A stretch of 64,000 nt of DNA from VAZQ01 sp963739175 (GTDB taxonomy: Bacteria > Pseudomonadota > Alphaproteobacteria > Rhizobiales > Xanthobacteraceae), in the NCBI GenBank assembly GCA_963739175.1, contig CAVTZH010000001.1, forward strand, positions 1,481,234 to 1,545,233, given 5' to 3'. Each line of letters opens with the position of its first letter. The first letter of the stretch is position 1. Shown one piece after another: positions 1 through 9,241 of the stretch. A program made the translations under genes and the position numbers. Under the pieces are notes generated by a model. That model was not told where the DNA came from. It searched no databases and saw only the letters and a list, made by a program, of their open reading frames with translations.

Positions 1-14
1 CCGCCCGGGATGAG

Positions 15-695
15 GTGAGCGTGCCCGCAAAAGCACTAATTGCCTGGTCGAGCGGCAAGGATTCCGCCTGGGCGCTGCACGAGACACGCTGCAGCGGCGA
101 CTACGAGGTCGTCGGCGCGCTGACGACGGTCACCGAAACGTTCAGCCGCGTGAGCATGCATGGCGTGCGCGAGGAGCTGCTGGCGGCGCAGCTCGATGCG
201 GCCGCGCTTGCGCCGATCCGCGTGCCGATTCCGTATCCGTGCCCGAACGAGGTCTATGAGGCGCGCATGGCGGCGGCGCTGGCGGACGCCAAGGCGGCCG
301 GCGTTACGCATGTCATCTTCGGCGATCTCTTCCTGGAGGACGTACGGCGCTATCGCGAGGAGAAGCTTGCCGGCACCGGCATCGCGCCGGTGTTTCCGCT
401 CTGGCTGCGGCCCACGGATGTCCTTGCACGCGAAATGATCGACGGCGGGGTCGAGACCTATCTCGCCTGCGTCGATCTCAAGCAGCTTCCGATCGCGTTT
501 GCCGGCCGCCGCCTCGACCACGCCTTGCTGGCGGAGTTGCCGGCGAGCGCCGATCCCTGCGGCGAGAAGGGCGAGTTCCACACCTTCGTGGCGGCCGGGC
601 CGATGCTGAAGCGGAAGATTCCGATTTCGGTCGGCGAGGTGGTCGAGCGTGAGGGATTTGCGTTCGCGGATCTGCTGCCGGCGCAGGCGTCCTAG
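15..695 (+). CDS. PP-loop ATP-binding protein, diphthine–ammonia ligase-like (DUF71)
   Basis: This 226-residue protein belongs to the adenine-nucleotide alpha-hydrolase/PP-loop superfamily. The N-terminus carries the PP-loop SSGKDS (about residues 12–17), and the C-terminal part has CGEKGEFHTFV, the signature of the DUF71/Dph6-like group. In archaea and eukaryotes this family amidates diphthine on elongation factor 2. Bacteria lack diphthamide, so the bacterial substrate is unknown and ATP-dependent amidation of something else is only an inference. I chose the GTG at 15. It overlaps a TGA at 16–18 that is in frame from base 1, so an upstream gene probably ends there with a GTGA junction. A 70-bp palindromic repeat follows the gene. 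Confidence 0.85.
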   Translation: MSVPAKALIAWSSGKDSAWALHETRCSGDYEVVGALTTVTETFSRVSMHGVREELLAAQLDAAALAPIRVPIPYPCPNEVYEARMAAALADAKAAGVTHVIFGDLFLEDVRRYREEKLAGTGIAPVFPLWLRPTDVLAREMIDGGVETYLACVDLKQLPIAFAGRRLDHALLAELPASADPCGEKGEFHTFVAAGPMLKRKIPISVGEVVEREGFAFADLLPAQAS

Positions 696-726
696 AGCAT
701 TTCCAGTTGAGTTGACTTCGCTCTCT

Positions 727-801
727 CCCGCTCGTCCCCGCGAAGGCGGGGACCCAGTTCGCTCTAAAGACTGGATTCCCGCTTTCGCGGGAATGAGCGG
801 G
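727..801. repeat. Dispersed double-palindrome repeat, family A, copy 1
   Basis: Two hairpins in series, CCCCGCGAAGGCGGGG and TTCCCGCTTTCGCGGGAA, are separated by a short linker ending in ACTGGA. The same arrangement occurs in reverse orientation at 62576–62648, and a single arm occurs at 59363–59390. It lies between two convergent genes (PP-loop ATPase and phosphoesterase). Position and symmetry fit a dispersed intergenic element that may also act as a bidirectional terminator. Confidence 0.8.
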
Positions 802-829
802 GAGAGACCCGTTACAGGCGGGAAGCGTC

Positions 830-2581
830 CTAGCTGGATCCATCCACGTCGATCGGCTGTGGCTGCAATAGCTTCAGCTTGCCGTCGGCTCCAACCGCGA
901 TCGTGTGGATGTAGAAGCGGGTGGGGGCGTCGTCCGTTCCACCCATGACCGCCGAAGGCGCGGACAGGATCGGAAACGCGCCGCATCGTCCGAACCAGTC
1001 GAAGTGCCGATGGCCGTGCATGACGACGATCTTGTCGGCAAATCGCTGCAGCCGGCGGACGAACCACTGTCCGTTGATCAGCGCCGTGCCGATGCGCTCG
1101 GACAGCGCCACGCCGGCCCGCGGGTACTCCATGACGTGGTGATGGATGCACACGATCCAGCAAGCGCGCGGATATTGCGCAAAGACGGTTTCGACCGCCG
1201 AAAACTGGTCGGCTGAGACCATGCCGAGTGCATTGGTGAAAGAGAAATGCGAGTCGGCATTCGAGTTCAGCAGCACGATACCGATTCCGCCGTCCCGCTC
1301 CGGCGGCAGCACCATCGGGAATGCATTCGCCCAAAGCTCGTCGAGCTCATAAAAACCTCGCGGCTTCCCGGTATCGGCGAACGTCGCCATTCCCGCGACA
1401 TAAGGATCGAGCGCGCGCTCCAGCGTCTCGTCCAACCGTTTGCTGCGCCGGTTGAGGACGCGAACGCGGGAGCCTTGAATCGCATTGAGCGCGGACAGGA
1501 TGCGCAATTTGCGCAACTTCTTGTTCGGGCTCGTCGGCAGGTCGAATTGCGCCGGATTCGCGCGATTGACGATGTTGATGTCGTGATTGCCGGGGATCAA
1601 AAACATCCGCTGCGCAACGCGCGGGAACTGCGAAACCGCATCGAAGAACTCGGCCCATTCGGTCGCAAGCCCGGCATCGGTGATGTCGCCGGTCACCAGG
1701 ATGGCATGCAGCGGCTGCTCGGCCTGGATGTCGTCCAGCCGCTTCAGGACTTTGATCAGCCGCTCGTTGCCGCGGGGACCCGACCGGCCGCACTCGATGC
1801 GAAATCCATATTTCTCGCCGACGACGTGAATGTCGGACAGATGGGCGACGCGCCAAATCTGTTCGTCACGCGCCGGCTCGCCGTCGGCCGGTGCCGCGAA
1901 GCCATCGAAATCGCCCGTTGCGGGCATCGTCGCGTCGGCGATCGACCAGACAAGAACCGCCACCGCCACATAGGCGGCAACAATGCCGATGCTGTTGGCA
2001 AGCGCCGCGGTCACCAGCGCGACCGGGTCCTTGAGAGCGGAGAATTCCACCACAAAACGGACATGCGGCCAGACCAGCAGCAGCACGCCAATCGAGACGA
2101 GGCAGATGATCAGGCCGGACAAGATCGCGGTGATGGCGCGCCACTTGGCCCGCCGTGCCATCGTCACGTCCGGTGGCAGCACCCGCTCGGCGATCTGGCT
2201 CAGCACCTCGCGGCACAGCGCATAGGCCGGTTGCACGGCCAGCGAGTTCAGCGCCCAGAAGCTGCGCTCCGCCAGCCGGAACAGCCGGCGAAACCCCAGC
2301 AGCGCCGTCGCGGCAAGGCCAATCAGCAGCAACAGCGGCACGAGGCCGTAGGAGAGGTCGACCAGCGTCAGCGTCGTGGCGTTGATCCAGATCGACGCAA
2401 AGATCGGCATTGCGCCGAGCAACAGCGCGGGCAGGCCAAGCAGCACAAACCAGGCGACGATCAGCTTCGGCAGGCTGATCTCGGCGAGCATGCTTCCGGC
2501 GATCGACCAGAGCGATCGGGATTGGGAGCTCGAGGCGTCGCTTTCAATGTCGCCCTTGCGAGGATCGATCAGCGGCCGCAT
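830..2581 (-). CDS. Membrane-anchored calcineurin-like metallophosphoesterase
   Basis: This is a protein of about 583 residues. The N-terminal half has four hydrophobic segments (roughly residues 30–57, 65–90, 150–170 and 190–215). The C-terminal half is a metallophosphoesterase domain with the ordered metal motifs HLSDIH, VTGDITD, IPGNHD, CIHHHV and MHGHRH. This set is complete, so the enzyme is probably an active binuclear-metal hydrolase; the substrate (nucleotide, lipid or phosphoprotein) cannot be told from sequence. I chose the ATG at 2581 because GAGGA sits about 10 bases upstream. The frame stays open for another 40 codons with no better ribosome-binding site. It converges on the PP-loop gene across repeat A. 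Confidence 0.85.
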   Translation of the reverse strand: MRPLIDPRKGDIESDASSSQSRSLWSIAGSMLAEISLPKLIVAWFVLLGLPALLLGAMPIFASIWINATTLTLVDLSYGLVPLLLLIGLAATALLGFRRLFRLAERSFWALNSLAVQPAYALCREVLSQIAERVLPPDVTMARRAKWRAITAILSGLIICLVSIGVLLLVWPHVRFVVEFSALKDPVALVTAALANSIGIVAAYVAVAVLVWSIADATMPATGDFDGFAAPADGEPARDEQIWRVAHLSDIHVVGEKYGFRIECGRSGPRGNERLIKVLKRLDDIQAEQPLHAILVTGDITDAGLATEWAEFFDAVSQFPRVAQRMFLIPGNHDINIVNRANPAQFDLPTSPNKKLRKLRILSALNAIQGSRVRVLNRRSKRLDETLERALDPYVAGMATFADTGKPRGFYELDELWANAFPMVLPPERDGGIGIVLLNSNADSHFSFTNALGMVSADQFSAVETVFAQYPRACWIVCIHHHVMEYPRAGVALSERIGTALINGQWFVRRLQRFADKIVVMHGHRHFDWFGRCGAFPILSAPSAVMGGTDDAPTRFYIHTIAVGADGKLKLLQPQPIDVDGSS

Positions 2582-2980
2582 GCGTGATGTCCTCAACGCA
2601 CGGTCAGGCGCTGAAAGTCTGCTCCTGACGTGCAGCCGATGAATCTGCCACACGAGCCCAAGCCGAACAACGTCATGCCGCACGGACGCAAGTTGTCTCA
2701 AATGCCGGCCACGCTGGCGACAGCAGTGACGAGGCCGATCTGGCCTGACACGATGGCATCGGAGACGATCAGCGGATCACGCCAGCGCGCGGTCATCACG
2801 ACCGCAGCACGTCGCCGGTGCGCTTGAAGCAAGCGAAACGCCCCGGCAAGGTGCTCGGCGGCCTGGAGGCTCGCTTTACCCAGGGGCCATGCAAAGGCGT
2901 GTCATGCTTGCTTCGTCTTGCCATTTTTTTGATCTCTTAGTGACCGCCACGCGCCTCATGCCAATTGGGGGAGCAGCGCC
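2582..2980. other. Intergenic region, no gene seen
   Basis: About 400 bases lie between two divergent genes. Only short open frames without ribosome-binding sites or recognisable products are present. It should hold the promoters of the phosphoesterase (minus) and the TerB-like gene (plus). A T-run lies at about 2924–2930, but no clear -35/-10 pair was identified. Confidence 0.5.
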
Positions 2981-3454
2981 GTGCCGTTGATCTTTGCCTT
3001 CCTCGTCCTGGTTTTGGCACTCATCGTCTATTTCCACTTCTTCTATAACCGCATCCCGCGCCTGCCGCGCGCCAGCCAAGACTGGGGATCGGCCGGCAGC
3101 AACGACCCGCGCCTGGCCTTGGCTGCCATGATGTATGCGGTGGCGACCGAGGATGGCCCGCTGACCCCTGTGCAGGAGCAACGCATCCTTTCACAGCTTA
3201 CCGCCAGGGTCGGGCTCGGCCCTGACCTCGCCCAGACATGCCTCGCGGGCGGCAAGCGCCTGGCCAGAGGCGTTCACGGCGACCTCAATTCACGCCTGCA
3301 TCAGCTCGTCGCGCCGATCGAAGCCCAATGCAGCCTGGAGGAAAAGCGCGACGTCGTCGACATGCTGCACCTGATCGCCGGGCCGAATGCTCAGCGCATG
3401 GGGTCGGTGCGCGAAGGCCTCGGCCGCCTCTCTTCATCGCTGTTGCGTGGCTAG
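2981..3454 (+). CDS. Small membrane-anchored protein, possible TerB-like helical domain
   Basis: This 157-residue protein starts at GTG 2981, with a GGGGGAG ribosome-binding site about 8 bases upstream. Residues 3–20 form one strongly hydrophobic segment (IFAFLVLVLALIVYF), followed by a proline/arginine linker. The remaining ~110 residues look all-helical, with a segment (AMMYAVATEDGPLTPVQEQRIL) resembling the start of TerB/DjlA-type domains. No catalytic motif is visible. The TerB assignment is a fold-level impression only. It ends 22 bases before the convergent end of pheT. Confidence 0.6.
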   Translation: MPLIFAFLVLVLALIVYFHFFYNRIPRLPRASQDWGSAGSNDPRLALAAMMYAVATEDGPLTPVQEQRILSQLTARVGLGPDLAQTCLAGGKRLARGVHGDLNSRLHQLVAPIEAQCSLEEKRDVVDMLHLIAGPNAQRMGSVREGLGRLSSSLLRG

Positions 3455-3476
3455 CTCGGCAACCGTGTGGGCGCAA

Positions 3477-5892
3477 TCACGCCCGCAGCACGCCGCCGGT
3501 GCGCTTCGTCACTTCGGCGACGATCTTGGCGCCAAGCGCGTCGATCTCCGCGTCGGTCATGGTCTTTTCACGCGGCTGGATCGTGACGGCGATCGCAAGC
3601 GACTTCTTGCCGGGATCGATGCCCTTGCCTTCGTAGACGTCGAACACGGTGACGCCGGTGATCAGCGCGCGGTCGGCGCTCTGCGCGGCGCGCACGAGGT
3701 CGGCGGCCTTCACGGCGCGGTCGACCATGAACGCGAAGTCGCGCGACACCGGCTGGAACGGGGAGAGCTCCAGCACCGGCTTGGCGCGCGTCGGCTTCGC
3801 CTTCGGCTCCGGAATTTTTTCGAGGATCGCCTCGAATGCCATCAGCGGGCCTTCGGCGTCGAGCGCTTCCAGCACGCGCGGATGCACCTCGCCGAAGTGG
3901 CCGATCACGTTCTGCGGGCCGATCTGGATCGTCCCGGAGCGGCCGGGATGGAACCACGCCGGCCCACCCGGCACGATCTGCAGCGCCTGCGCCGGCGCGC
4001 CGGCGGCGGTCAGCAGCGCCAGCACGTCGCCCTTCACGTCGAACGCATCAGCCTCGCCTGAGCCTTGCCAATGCCGCCCGATGCCGGAGGCCTTGGCGAG
4101 CGCGCGCCGCACGCCTGACGCAGCCATGAATTGATCCTCCGGCCGGTCGCCGCGGAAGATCTGGCCCACCTCAAACAGCGCGACATCCGGGAAGCCGCGG
4201 TCGGCGTTCTTCTGCGCGCCGGCGATCAGGCCGGGCAGCAGGCTCGGCCGCATGTCGGAGAGATCGGCCGCGATCGGGTTGGCGATCGCGAGCTCGGCCT
4301 TGCCGCCGCCGAACAGCTCCGCCTGCGGCTTGGCGATGAACGACCAGGTCACCGCCTCGACCATGCCGCGCGCGGCGAGCGCGCGCTTGGCCTTGCGGGT
4401 GCGCACCTGCAGCGGAGTAAGGATCGGCTTGCGCGCATGGGGGCCGCGATCGAACGGCGTCGACGGCACGCGATCGACGCCGACGATGCGCATGACCTCT
4501 TCGACGATGTCGGCCTTGCCGTGCACGTCCGGCCGCCAGGACGGCGCCGCGATCTTCACGGCCTTGTCCTGCCCGGCGACCATGAAGCCGAGCCGGTTGA
4601 GCACGCCGCGCACTTCCGGGAACGGCACGTCGAGGCCGCCGAGGCGCTTCAATTCCGAAAGCGGGAAATCGATCACCAGCTCCGGCACCTGCGGATCGCC
4701 GGCGACCGTGATCTCCGACGCCGTGCCGCCGCAGAGGTCGAGCACCATCTGCGTCGCAAGCTCGAGCCCCGGCACCAGGAACGCCGGATCGACGCCGCGC
4801 TCGAAACGGTAGCGCGCGTCGGAATTGATGCCGAGCTTGCGGCCGGTCTGCGCGATGTTGAGCGGCTCCCACAGCGCCGACTTCGATCAGCACGTCGGTG
4901 GTGTTCTCGTCGCAGCCCGACGCCTCGCCGCCCATGATGCCGGCGAGCAATTCCGGACCGGCCTCGTCGGCGATCACGCACATGGTGTCGTCGAGGGTGT
5001 AGGTCTTGCCGTCGAGCGCCAGCAACTGCTCGCCCGGCTTGGCGCGCCGCACCACGAGATTGCCCTTCACCTTGGCGGCGTCGAACACGTGCAGCGGCCG
5101 GCCGCGGTCGTAGGTGATGAAGTTGGTGATGTCGACCAGCGCATTGATGGGCCGCAGCCCGATCGCGGTGAGGCGCTTCTGCAGCCAGGCCGGCGACGGG
5201 CCGTTCTTCACGCCGCGCACCAGCCGCAGCGCAAAGCCGCGGCAGAGCGAGGGCGTGGTGCCGAAGTCGAGCTTGACCGCGCGCGGGCAGGCGCCGGTGC
5301 CTTTCACCGGCTTGACCGTCTTGTCGATGAACTTGCCCATGTCGGCGGCGGCGAGGTCGCGCGCGACGCCGTGCACGCCGGTGCAGTCCGGCCGGTTGGG
5401 CGTCAGCTTGATCTCGATCACCGGATCGTCGAGCCCGGCCCATTTGGCATAGACCTCGCCGAGCGGCGCGTCGGCGGGCAGTTCGATGATGCCTTCGTGG
5501 TCCTCGGAGAGCTGCATCTCCATCTCGGAGACCAGCATGCCGTGGCTCTCGACGCCGCGGATTTTTCCGACGCTGAGCGTGATGTCCTTGCCGGGGATGT
5601 AGGCGCCGGGCGGCACGAACACGCCCATCATGCCGCTCTTGGCATTGGGCGCGCCGCACACGACCTGCACCGGATCGCCCTTGCCGGTATCGACCATGCA
5701 CACCCGCAGGCGGTCGGCGTTGGGATGCTGCTTCGCTTCGATCACGCGCGCGATGGTGAAGGGCGCGAGCAGCGTCGCCTTGTCTTCGAGGTTTTCGACC
5801 TCGAGCCCGATCATGGTGAGCTTGTCCGCGATCGCCTTGACCGGCGCGTCGGTGTCGAGATGCTCCTTGAGCCAGGAGAAGGTGAATTTCAT
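3477..5892 (-). CDS. pheT: Phenylalanyl-tRNA synthetase beta subunit, one frame disruption
   Basis: The beta subunit of the alpha2-beta2 PheRS that charges tRNA-Phe. The start MKFTFSWLKEHLDT, the EMAP-like tRNA-binding stretch VCGAPNAKSG, the B5 region, and the C-terminal anticodon-binding FDX-ACB end (GAKIVAEVTKRTGGVLRA) are all readable. Total length would be about 804 residues, normal for the family. The frame breaks near 4878: the coding strand reads GTCGGCGCTGTGG where GTCGCGCTGTGG (continuing into EPLNIAQTGRKLGINS) is expected, i.e. one extra G. The gene is essential, so I treat this as sequence error. The ATG overlaps the stop of the GrpB-like gene as ATGA, implying translational coupling. 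Confidence 0.93.
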
Positions 5893-6419
5893 GGCCCGGT
5901 CTCCCGCCCGGTCGAACCGGCGGCCAAAACCCCGTCGATGAAGGCGTCCTTGGCGGCGCGATAGGCTTCCATGTCGCGGCCTTCCCATTGCCGCTTGAGC
6001 GCGTTGTAGTCCTCCCGGAGCGAAGGCGAAGCGCGCATGCGCTCCCAGAAAACGTGAAACTGGTCGTAGGTCGAGCCACGCACCACGAGCTGAACTCCGA
6101 CCGGCAGCCGCCGGCCCTCGACCGCGTAGCTGGCGAAGCTATCGTCACGCACCGACCCGAGGTTCTTGCTGCAGCTGGCATCGAGAGCGTCGCGCGCGGC
6201 GGGAAAGTCGCCCCCGTCTATCCGGACAACGAGGTCGAGGTCGCCCTTGGTGAGACAATCCGGGATAGATGTGGCTCCGATGTGCAAAATCTCGGCGGAT
6301 ACCGGCAGCCGGCGGCGCAGTTGTTCGGTGATCGCTTCGGCTTCCCGGTTGGCCATCTCGGCCAGTGCCGGCGAGGACGTGAAGCGCACCCGTACGGTTT
6401 CGAGGTCGGCGGCGGCCAT
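5889..6419 (-). CDS. GrpB-family nucleotidyltransferase-like protein
   Basis: A 176-residue protein of the GrpB/UPF0157 group in the nucleotidyltransferase superfamily. It shows IGATSIPDCLTKGDLDLVVR (about residues 34–53), the place where the family has its HIGST...D-x-D signature, and the YDQFHVFWERM and YNALKRQWEG segments typical of the C-terminal half. The second acidic residue of the metal site is present in DLDL. Its function is unknown across the family. It sits between pheS and pheT with coupled junctions on both sides: TGATG with the pheS stop and ATGA with the pheT start. It must therefore be translated from the phe operon message. Confidence 0.85.
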   Translation of the reverse strand: MAAADLETVRVRFTSSPALAEMANREAEAITEQLRRRLPVSAEILHIGATSIPDCLTKGDLDLVVRIDGGDFPAARDALDASCSKNLGSVRDDSFASYAVEGRRLPVGVQLVVRGSTYDQFHVFWERMRASPSLREDYNALKRQWEGRDMEAYRAAKDAFIDGVLAAGSTGRETGP

Positions 6420-7498
6420 CAGCTCAGGCCTCCGGCCAGGGTCGGCAGGTCGAGCGGACGGAAGCCGTAATGCGAGAGCCAGCGCACGTCGGCGGCGAAG
6501 AAGTCGCGCAGGTCCGGCATGCCGTATTTGAGCATGGCGATGCGGTCGATCCCCATGCCCCAGGCGAAGCCCTGGTACTCCTCGGGATCGAGGCCGCAAT
6601 TGCGCAACACATTGGGATGCACCATCCCGCAGCCGAGGATCTCCATCCAGTCGTTGCCCTCGCCGAAACGCACCTCGTTCTTGTCGATCCGGCACTGGAT
6701 GTCGACCTCGAGTGACGGCTCGGTGAACGGGAAGTATGACGGCCGGAACCGCATCTTCACCTGATCGACCTCGAAGAACGCCTTCATGGATTCTTCGAGG
6801 ATCCATTTCAGGTGGCCGAGATGCGAGCCCTTGTCGATCACCAGGCCCTCGACCTGGTGGAACATCGGCGTGTGGGTCTGGTCGCTGTCGATGCGGTAGA
6901 CGCGGCCGGGGGTGATCACCCGGATCGGCGGCTTCTGCGCCAACATGGTGCGGATCTGCACCGGCGACGTGTGGGTGCGCAGCAAGAGCCGCGAGCCGTC
7001 CGGCTTCGGATTGAAAAAGAAGCTGTCTTGCATCTGGCGGGCCGGATGGCCCTCGGGGATGTTGAGCTTGGTGAAGTTGAGATCGTCGGTCTCGATGTCG
7101 GGACCTTCGGCGACCTTGAAGCCCATGTCGGCGAAGATCGCGGTCAGCTCGTCGATCACCTGGCTGATCGGATGGATGCGGCCCTGCTCGGTGGGCGGCT
7201 CGCGCACCGGCAGCGTGACGTCGACGGTCTCGGTGTTGAGGCGAGCGTCGAGCGCGGCGTTCTTGAGTGCGTCGCGGCGCGCGGTCAGCGCCTCCGTCAC
7301 CTTGTCCTTGAGGCCGTTGATGAGCGGACCCTGCGTGCGGCGCTCGTCCGGCGTCATCGTGCCGAGCGTTTTCAGCAGCGCCGTGATCGTGCCGTTGCGG
7401 CCGAGCGCGGCGACGCGCACGGCTTCCAGCGCCGCCTCGTCGGCTGCCGCCGAAACGTCGGCGAGGATTTGCGGTTCGAGCTTTCCGATGTCGGACAT
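6419..7498 (-). CDS. pheS: Phenylalanyl-tRNA synthetase alpha subunit
   Basis: The catalytic alpha subunit of PheRS, 359 residues, matching the family length. The N-terminal coiled-coil region is followed by the class II core: motif 2 is visible around SPVQIRTM and the motif 3 region reads GFAWGMGIDRIAMLKYG near the C-terminus, with GCGMVHPNVL before it. I chose the ATG at 7498 (MSDIGKLEPQ); the upstream in-frame extension is not conserved-looking. It lies 91 bases after rplT, and its stop overlaps the GrpB-like start by one base (TGATG). The reading frame is intact. Confidence 0.95.
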   Translation of the reverse strand: MSDIGKLEPQILADVSAAADEAALEAVRVAALGRNGTITALLKTLGTMTPDERRTQGPLINGLKDKVTEALTARRDALKNAALDARLNTETVDVTLPVREPPTEQGRIHPISQVIDELTAIFADMGFKVAEGPDIETDDLNFTKLNIPEGHPARQMQDSFFFNPKPDGSRLLLRTHTSPVQIRTMLAQKPPIRVITPGRVYRIDSDQTHTPMFHQVEGLVIDKGSHLGHLKWILEESMKAFFEVDQVKMRFRPSYFPFTEPSLEVDIQCRIDKNEVRFGEGNDWMEILGCGMVHPNVLRNCGLDPEEYQGFAWGMGIDRIAMLKYGMPDLRDFFAADVRWLSHYGFRPLDLPTLAGGLS

Positions 7499-7527
7499 GG
7501 CACGGCTCTTGGCGAGGTTTCCGTAGC

Positions 7528-7559
7528 CGTCACGGCCCGGCCTAATGCCGGGCATGACG
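7528..7559. repeat. Hairpin in the rplT–pheS spacer
   Basis: CGTCA..GCCCGGC, the loop CTAAT, then GCCGGGC.TGACG: a 7-bp inner stem with a 5-bp outer stem. No T-run follows on the minus strand, so it is not a classical terminator. It resembles the short dispersed palindromes common in Hyphomicrobiales intergenic DNA, and could also modulate read-through from rplT into pheS. Confidence 0.55.
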
Positions 7560-7589
7560 CGGAGAGGCCTGACGCTACGTCAGAAGAGC

Positions 7590-7962
7590 TTACGCCGTCG
7601 CCGGCGCCGGCAACGATGCCTTCGCCTTCTCGACGATCGCCTGGAATGCTGCCGGCTCGGTGATGGCGAGGTCGGACAGCACCTTGCGATCGACCATCAG
7701 GCCGGACTTGTTCAGGCCGTCGATAAATCGGCTGTAGGTGAGGCCGAACGGACGCACGGCGGCGTTCAGGCGCTGGATCCACAAGCGCGCGGAAGGTGCG
7801 CTTGCGGCGCTTGCGGTCGCGATAGGCGTACTGGTTCGCCTTCTCAACCGCCTGCTTGGCGACACGGATCGTGTTCTTGCGCCGGCCGTAAAAGCCCTTG
7901 GCGGCCTTGAAGACTTTCTTGTGCTTAGCGTGCGAGGTGACGCCACGTTTGACGCGGGCCAT
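7590..7962 (-). CDS. rplT: Ribosomal protein L20, one frame disruption
   Basis: Large-subunit protein L20. The N-terminal basic part (MARVKRGVTSHAKHKK...GFYGRRKNTIR...AYRDRKRRKRTFRAL) and the C-terminal part (WIQRLNAAVRPFGLTYSRFIDGL...) are in different frames. Joined, they give a normal protein of about 123 residues. The break is near 7783: the coding strand has GCGCTTGTGGATCC where GCGCTGTGGATCC is expected, i.e. one extra T. The gene is conserved and needed for ribosome assembly, so error is the likely explanation. It follows rpmI by 43 bases in the usual L35–L20 pair. Confidence 0.93.
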
Positions 7963-8005
7963 GACAGATCTCCTTCAGAAATGCGCGGGGTCGCTGCGAG
8001 GGCTT

Positions 8006-8206
8006 TTAGCCGTTCGGCAGCCAGTATTTCTTGATGTTATCGCCGTCCGACTTGAACAGCGTGTTGGTGCCGCGCAGCTGGCGGATCTGCTTCTTGGTCC
8101 GCTTGATCATGCCGTGGCGCTTGCCGGCCTGGGTGTAAAGCACTTTGCCGGTGCCGGTGATCTTGAAGCGCTTTTTAGCGCCCGATTTGGTCTTGATCTT
8201 GGGCAT
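8006..8206 (-). CDS. rpmI: Ribosomal protein L35
   Basis: A 66-residue basic protein beginning MPKIKTKSGAKKRFKITGTGK and ending DNIKKYWLPNG, which is the full L35 family pattern. ATG at 8206 follows an AAGGAGAG ribosome-binding site. It is the first gene of the rpmI–rplT–pheS–grpB-like–pheT run. In many bacteria infC lies directly upstream; here a plus-strand lipocalin-like gene intervenes. Confidence 0.95.
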   Translation of the reverse strand: MPKIKTKSGAKKRFKITGTGKVLYTQAGKRHGMIKRTKKQIRQLRGTNTLFKSDGDNIKKYWLPNG

Positions 8207-8653
8207 TTGGCTCTCCTTTCCGGACGCAAACGGCAGGCCTCACGGCATGCCGCGCCGGTTGATTGCTCGAAATGAGCGTGCTGATTGAGCACTTCGCCGC
8301 CGCCACGGCAGCCCTTAATGGCCGGGCGACGGGAGGGCGGCGTTATGCCAGATGCGCCAGGGGTTCGCAACCACGGGACCGCCCGGGTCCGGCCGCCCGA
8401 GAGCCGGAATCGGGCCTAGAACTTGAAATTGCAGGTTTTGGCGGTCTCCGGGGAGAGGCGTCGTCGCCGCTGAGCCCTTCATGAACGCCCGCAGGAACTG
8501 CAGCAGCGGCTCCAGTTCGTCCTCGTTGAACTCCTCTCCAGGATCGGCGCGACGCAGGTGCACGGCGTCCCGGGCGGCATGTACTTCTTGCAGGGTTTTT
8601 GGGCCGATGGTTCTATCGTGGAGCCGGGCTTTGAACGAACGGAGAGAATGGGA
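8207..8653. other. Divergent intergenic region between rpmI and the lipocalin-like gene
   Basis: About 450 bases. It must carry the rpmI promoter (minus) and the lipocalin-like gene promoter (plus). No convincing -35/-10 boxes, riboswitch or terminator were recognised. A minus-strand open frame runs through it, but it has no start site and no product I can defend. Confidence 0.4.
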
Positions 8654-9163
8654 ATGAACTGGCGTCGCATGTTCGGTCTGTCCGCCGCGGCGGCCGTGGG
8701 CATGGCACTGTCGCCGCAAGGCGCGGTCGCGCAGAAATCGCTCAAGGAGCAGATCATCGGGAGCTGGTATCTGGTCACGCAGATCCAGGAACGTCCGGAT
8801 GGCCGCAAGGAAGAATTCTACGGACCGAACCCGAAGGGGATCAACATCTTCAGCGCCGACGGCCGCTTCGCCGTGATCTTCACGCGTTCGGACCTTCCGA
8901 AGCTCACCGGCGGCGACCGCCGCACGGCAACCCCGGAGGAATCGCGCGCTATCTTGATGGGAACGATCGCGTATTTTGGAAGCTACGAGATCAACGAAGC
9001 CGATCGGACCATCCTCTACAAGTCCGAAGGCACTACGTTCCCGAATCAGGGTCCGACCGCGACGCGCCTGATCACCGTGCTGAATGCGGACGAACTGCGC
9101 TACCGCAACCCGAAGGTCACGTCGGGCGGCCAGCTCGAAGTGATCCTGCGGCGCGCGAAATAG
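8654..9163 (+). CDS. Secreted lipocalin-like domain protein
   Basis: 169 residues. MNWRRMFGLSAAAAVGMA...GAVAQ (residues 1–27) is a Sec-type signal peptide with an AVA-Q cleavage site. The mature part begins KEQIIGSWYLVTQIQERPDGR and includes GINIFSADGRFAVIF and GTIAYFGSYEIN, the pattern of the lipocalin-like (PF13924-type) family found widely in Hyphomicrobiales. The ligand is unknown. I chose the ATG at 8654 because GGAGAG at 8641–8646 is 7 bases upstream; the ATG at 8648 would be too close. It is inserted on the opposite strand between infC and rpmI. Confidence 0.8.
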   Translation: MNWRRMFGLSAAAAVGMALSPQGAVAQKSLKEQIIGSWYLVTQIQERPDGRKEEFYGPNPKGINIFSADGRFAVIFTRSDLPKLTGGDRRTATPEESRAILMGTIAYFGSYEINEADRTILYKSEGTTFPNQGPTATRLITVLNADELRYRNPKVTSGGQLEVILRRAK

Positions 9164-9220
9164 CGCCGGCGACCGCTGGCGGATTACTGGCGTGGTGGTG
9201 GTTCGCGTCGTTGGCAGAAA

Positions 9221-9241
9221 GGCGCCGCTTAGCGCGGCGCC
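9221..9241 (-). terminator. Hairpin overlapping the infC stop codon
   Basis: A perfect 8-bp stem, GGCGCCGC/GCGGCGCC, with the loop TTAGC that contains the infC stop. On the minus strand it is followed by TTTCT, a weak T-tract. It may serve as an intrinsic terminator for infC, isolating it from rpmI. On the plus strand no T-run follows. Confidence 0.5.

Noticed and set aside
1247..2587. A 446-codon plus-strand frame
   Set aside because: Antisense to the metallophosphoesterase, which has complete metal motifs in the right order.
8315..8719. A minus-strand frame with a cytochrome-c-like tail (KTLQEV...FNEDELEPLLQFLRAF)
   Set aside because: A faint resemblance to the C-terminal part of di-haem cytochromes, but there is no CxxCH motif and no start, and it overlaps the lipocalin-like gene. 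Possibly a remnant; not strong enough to list.
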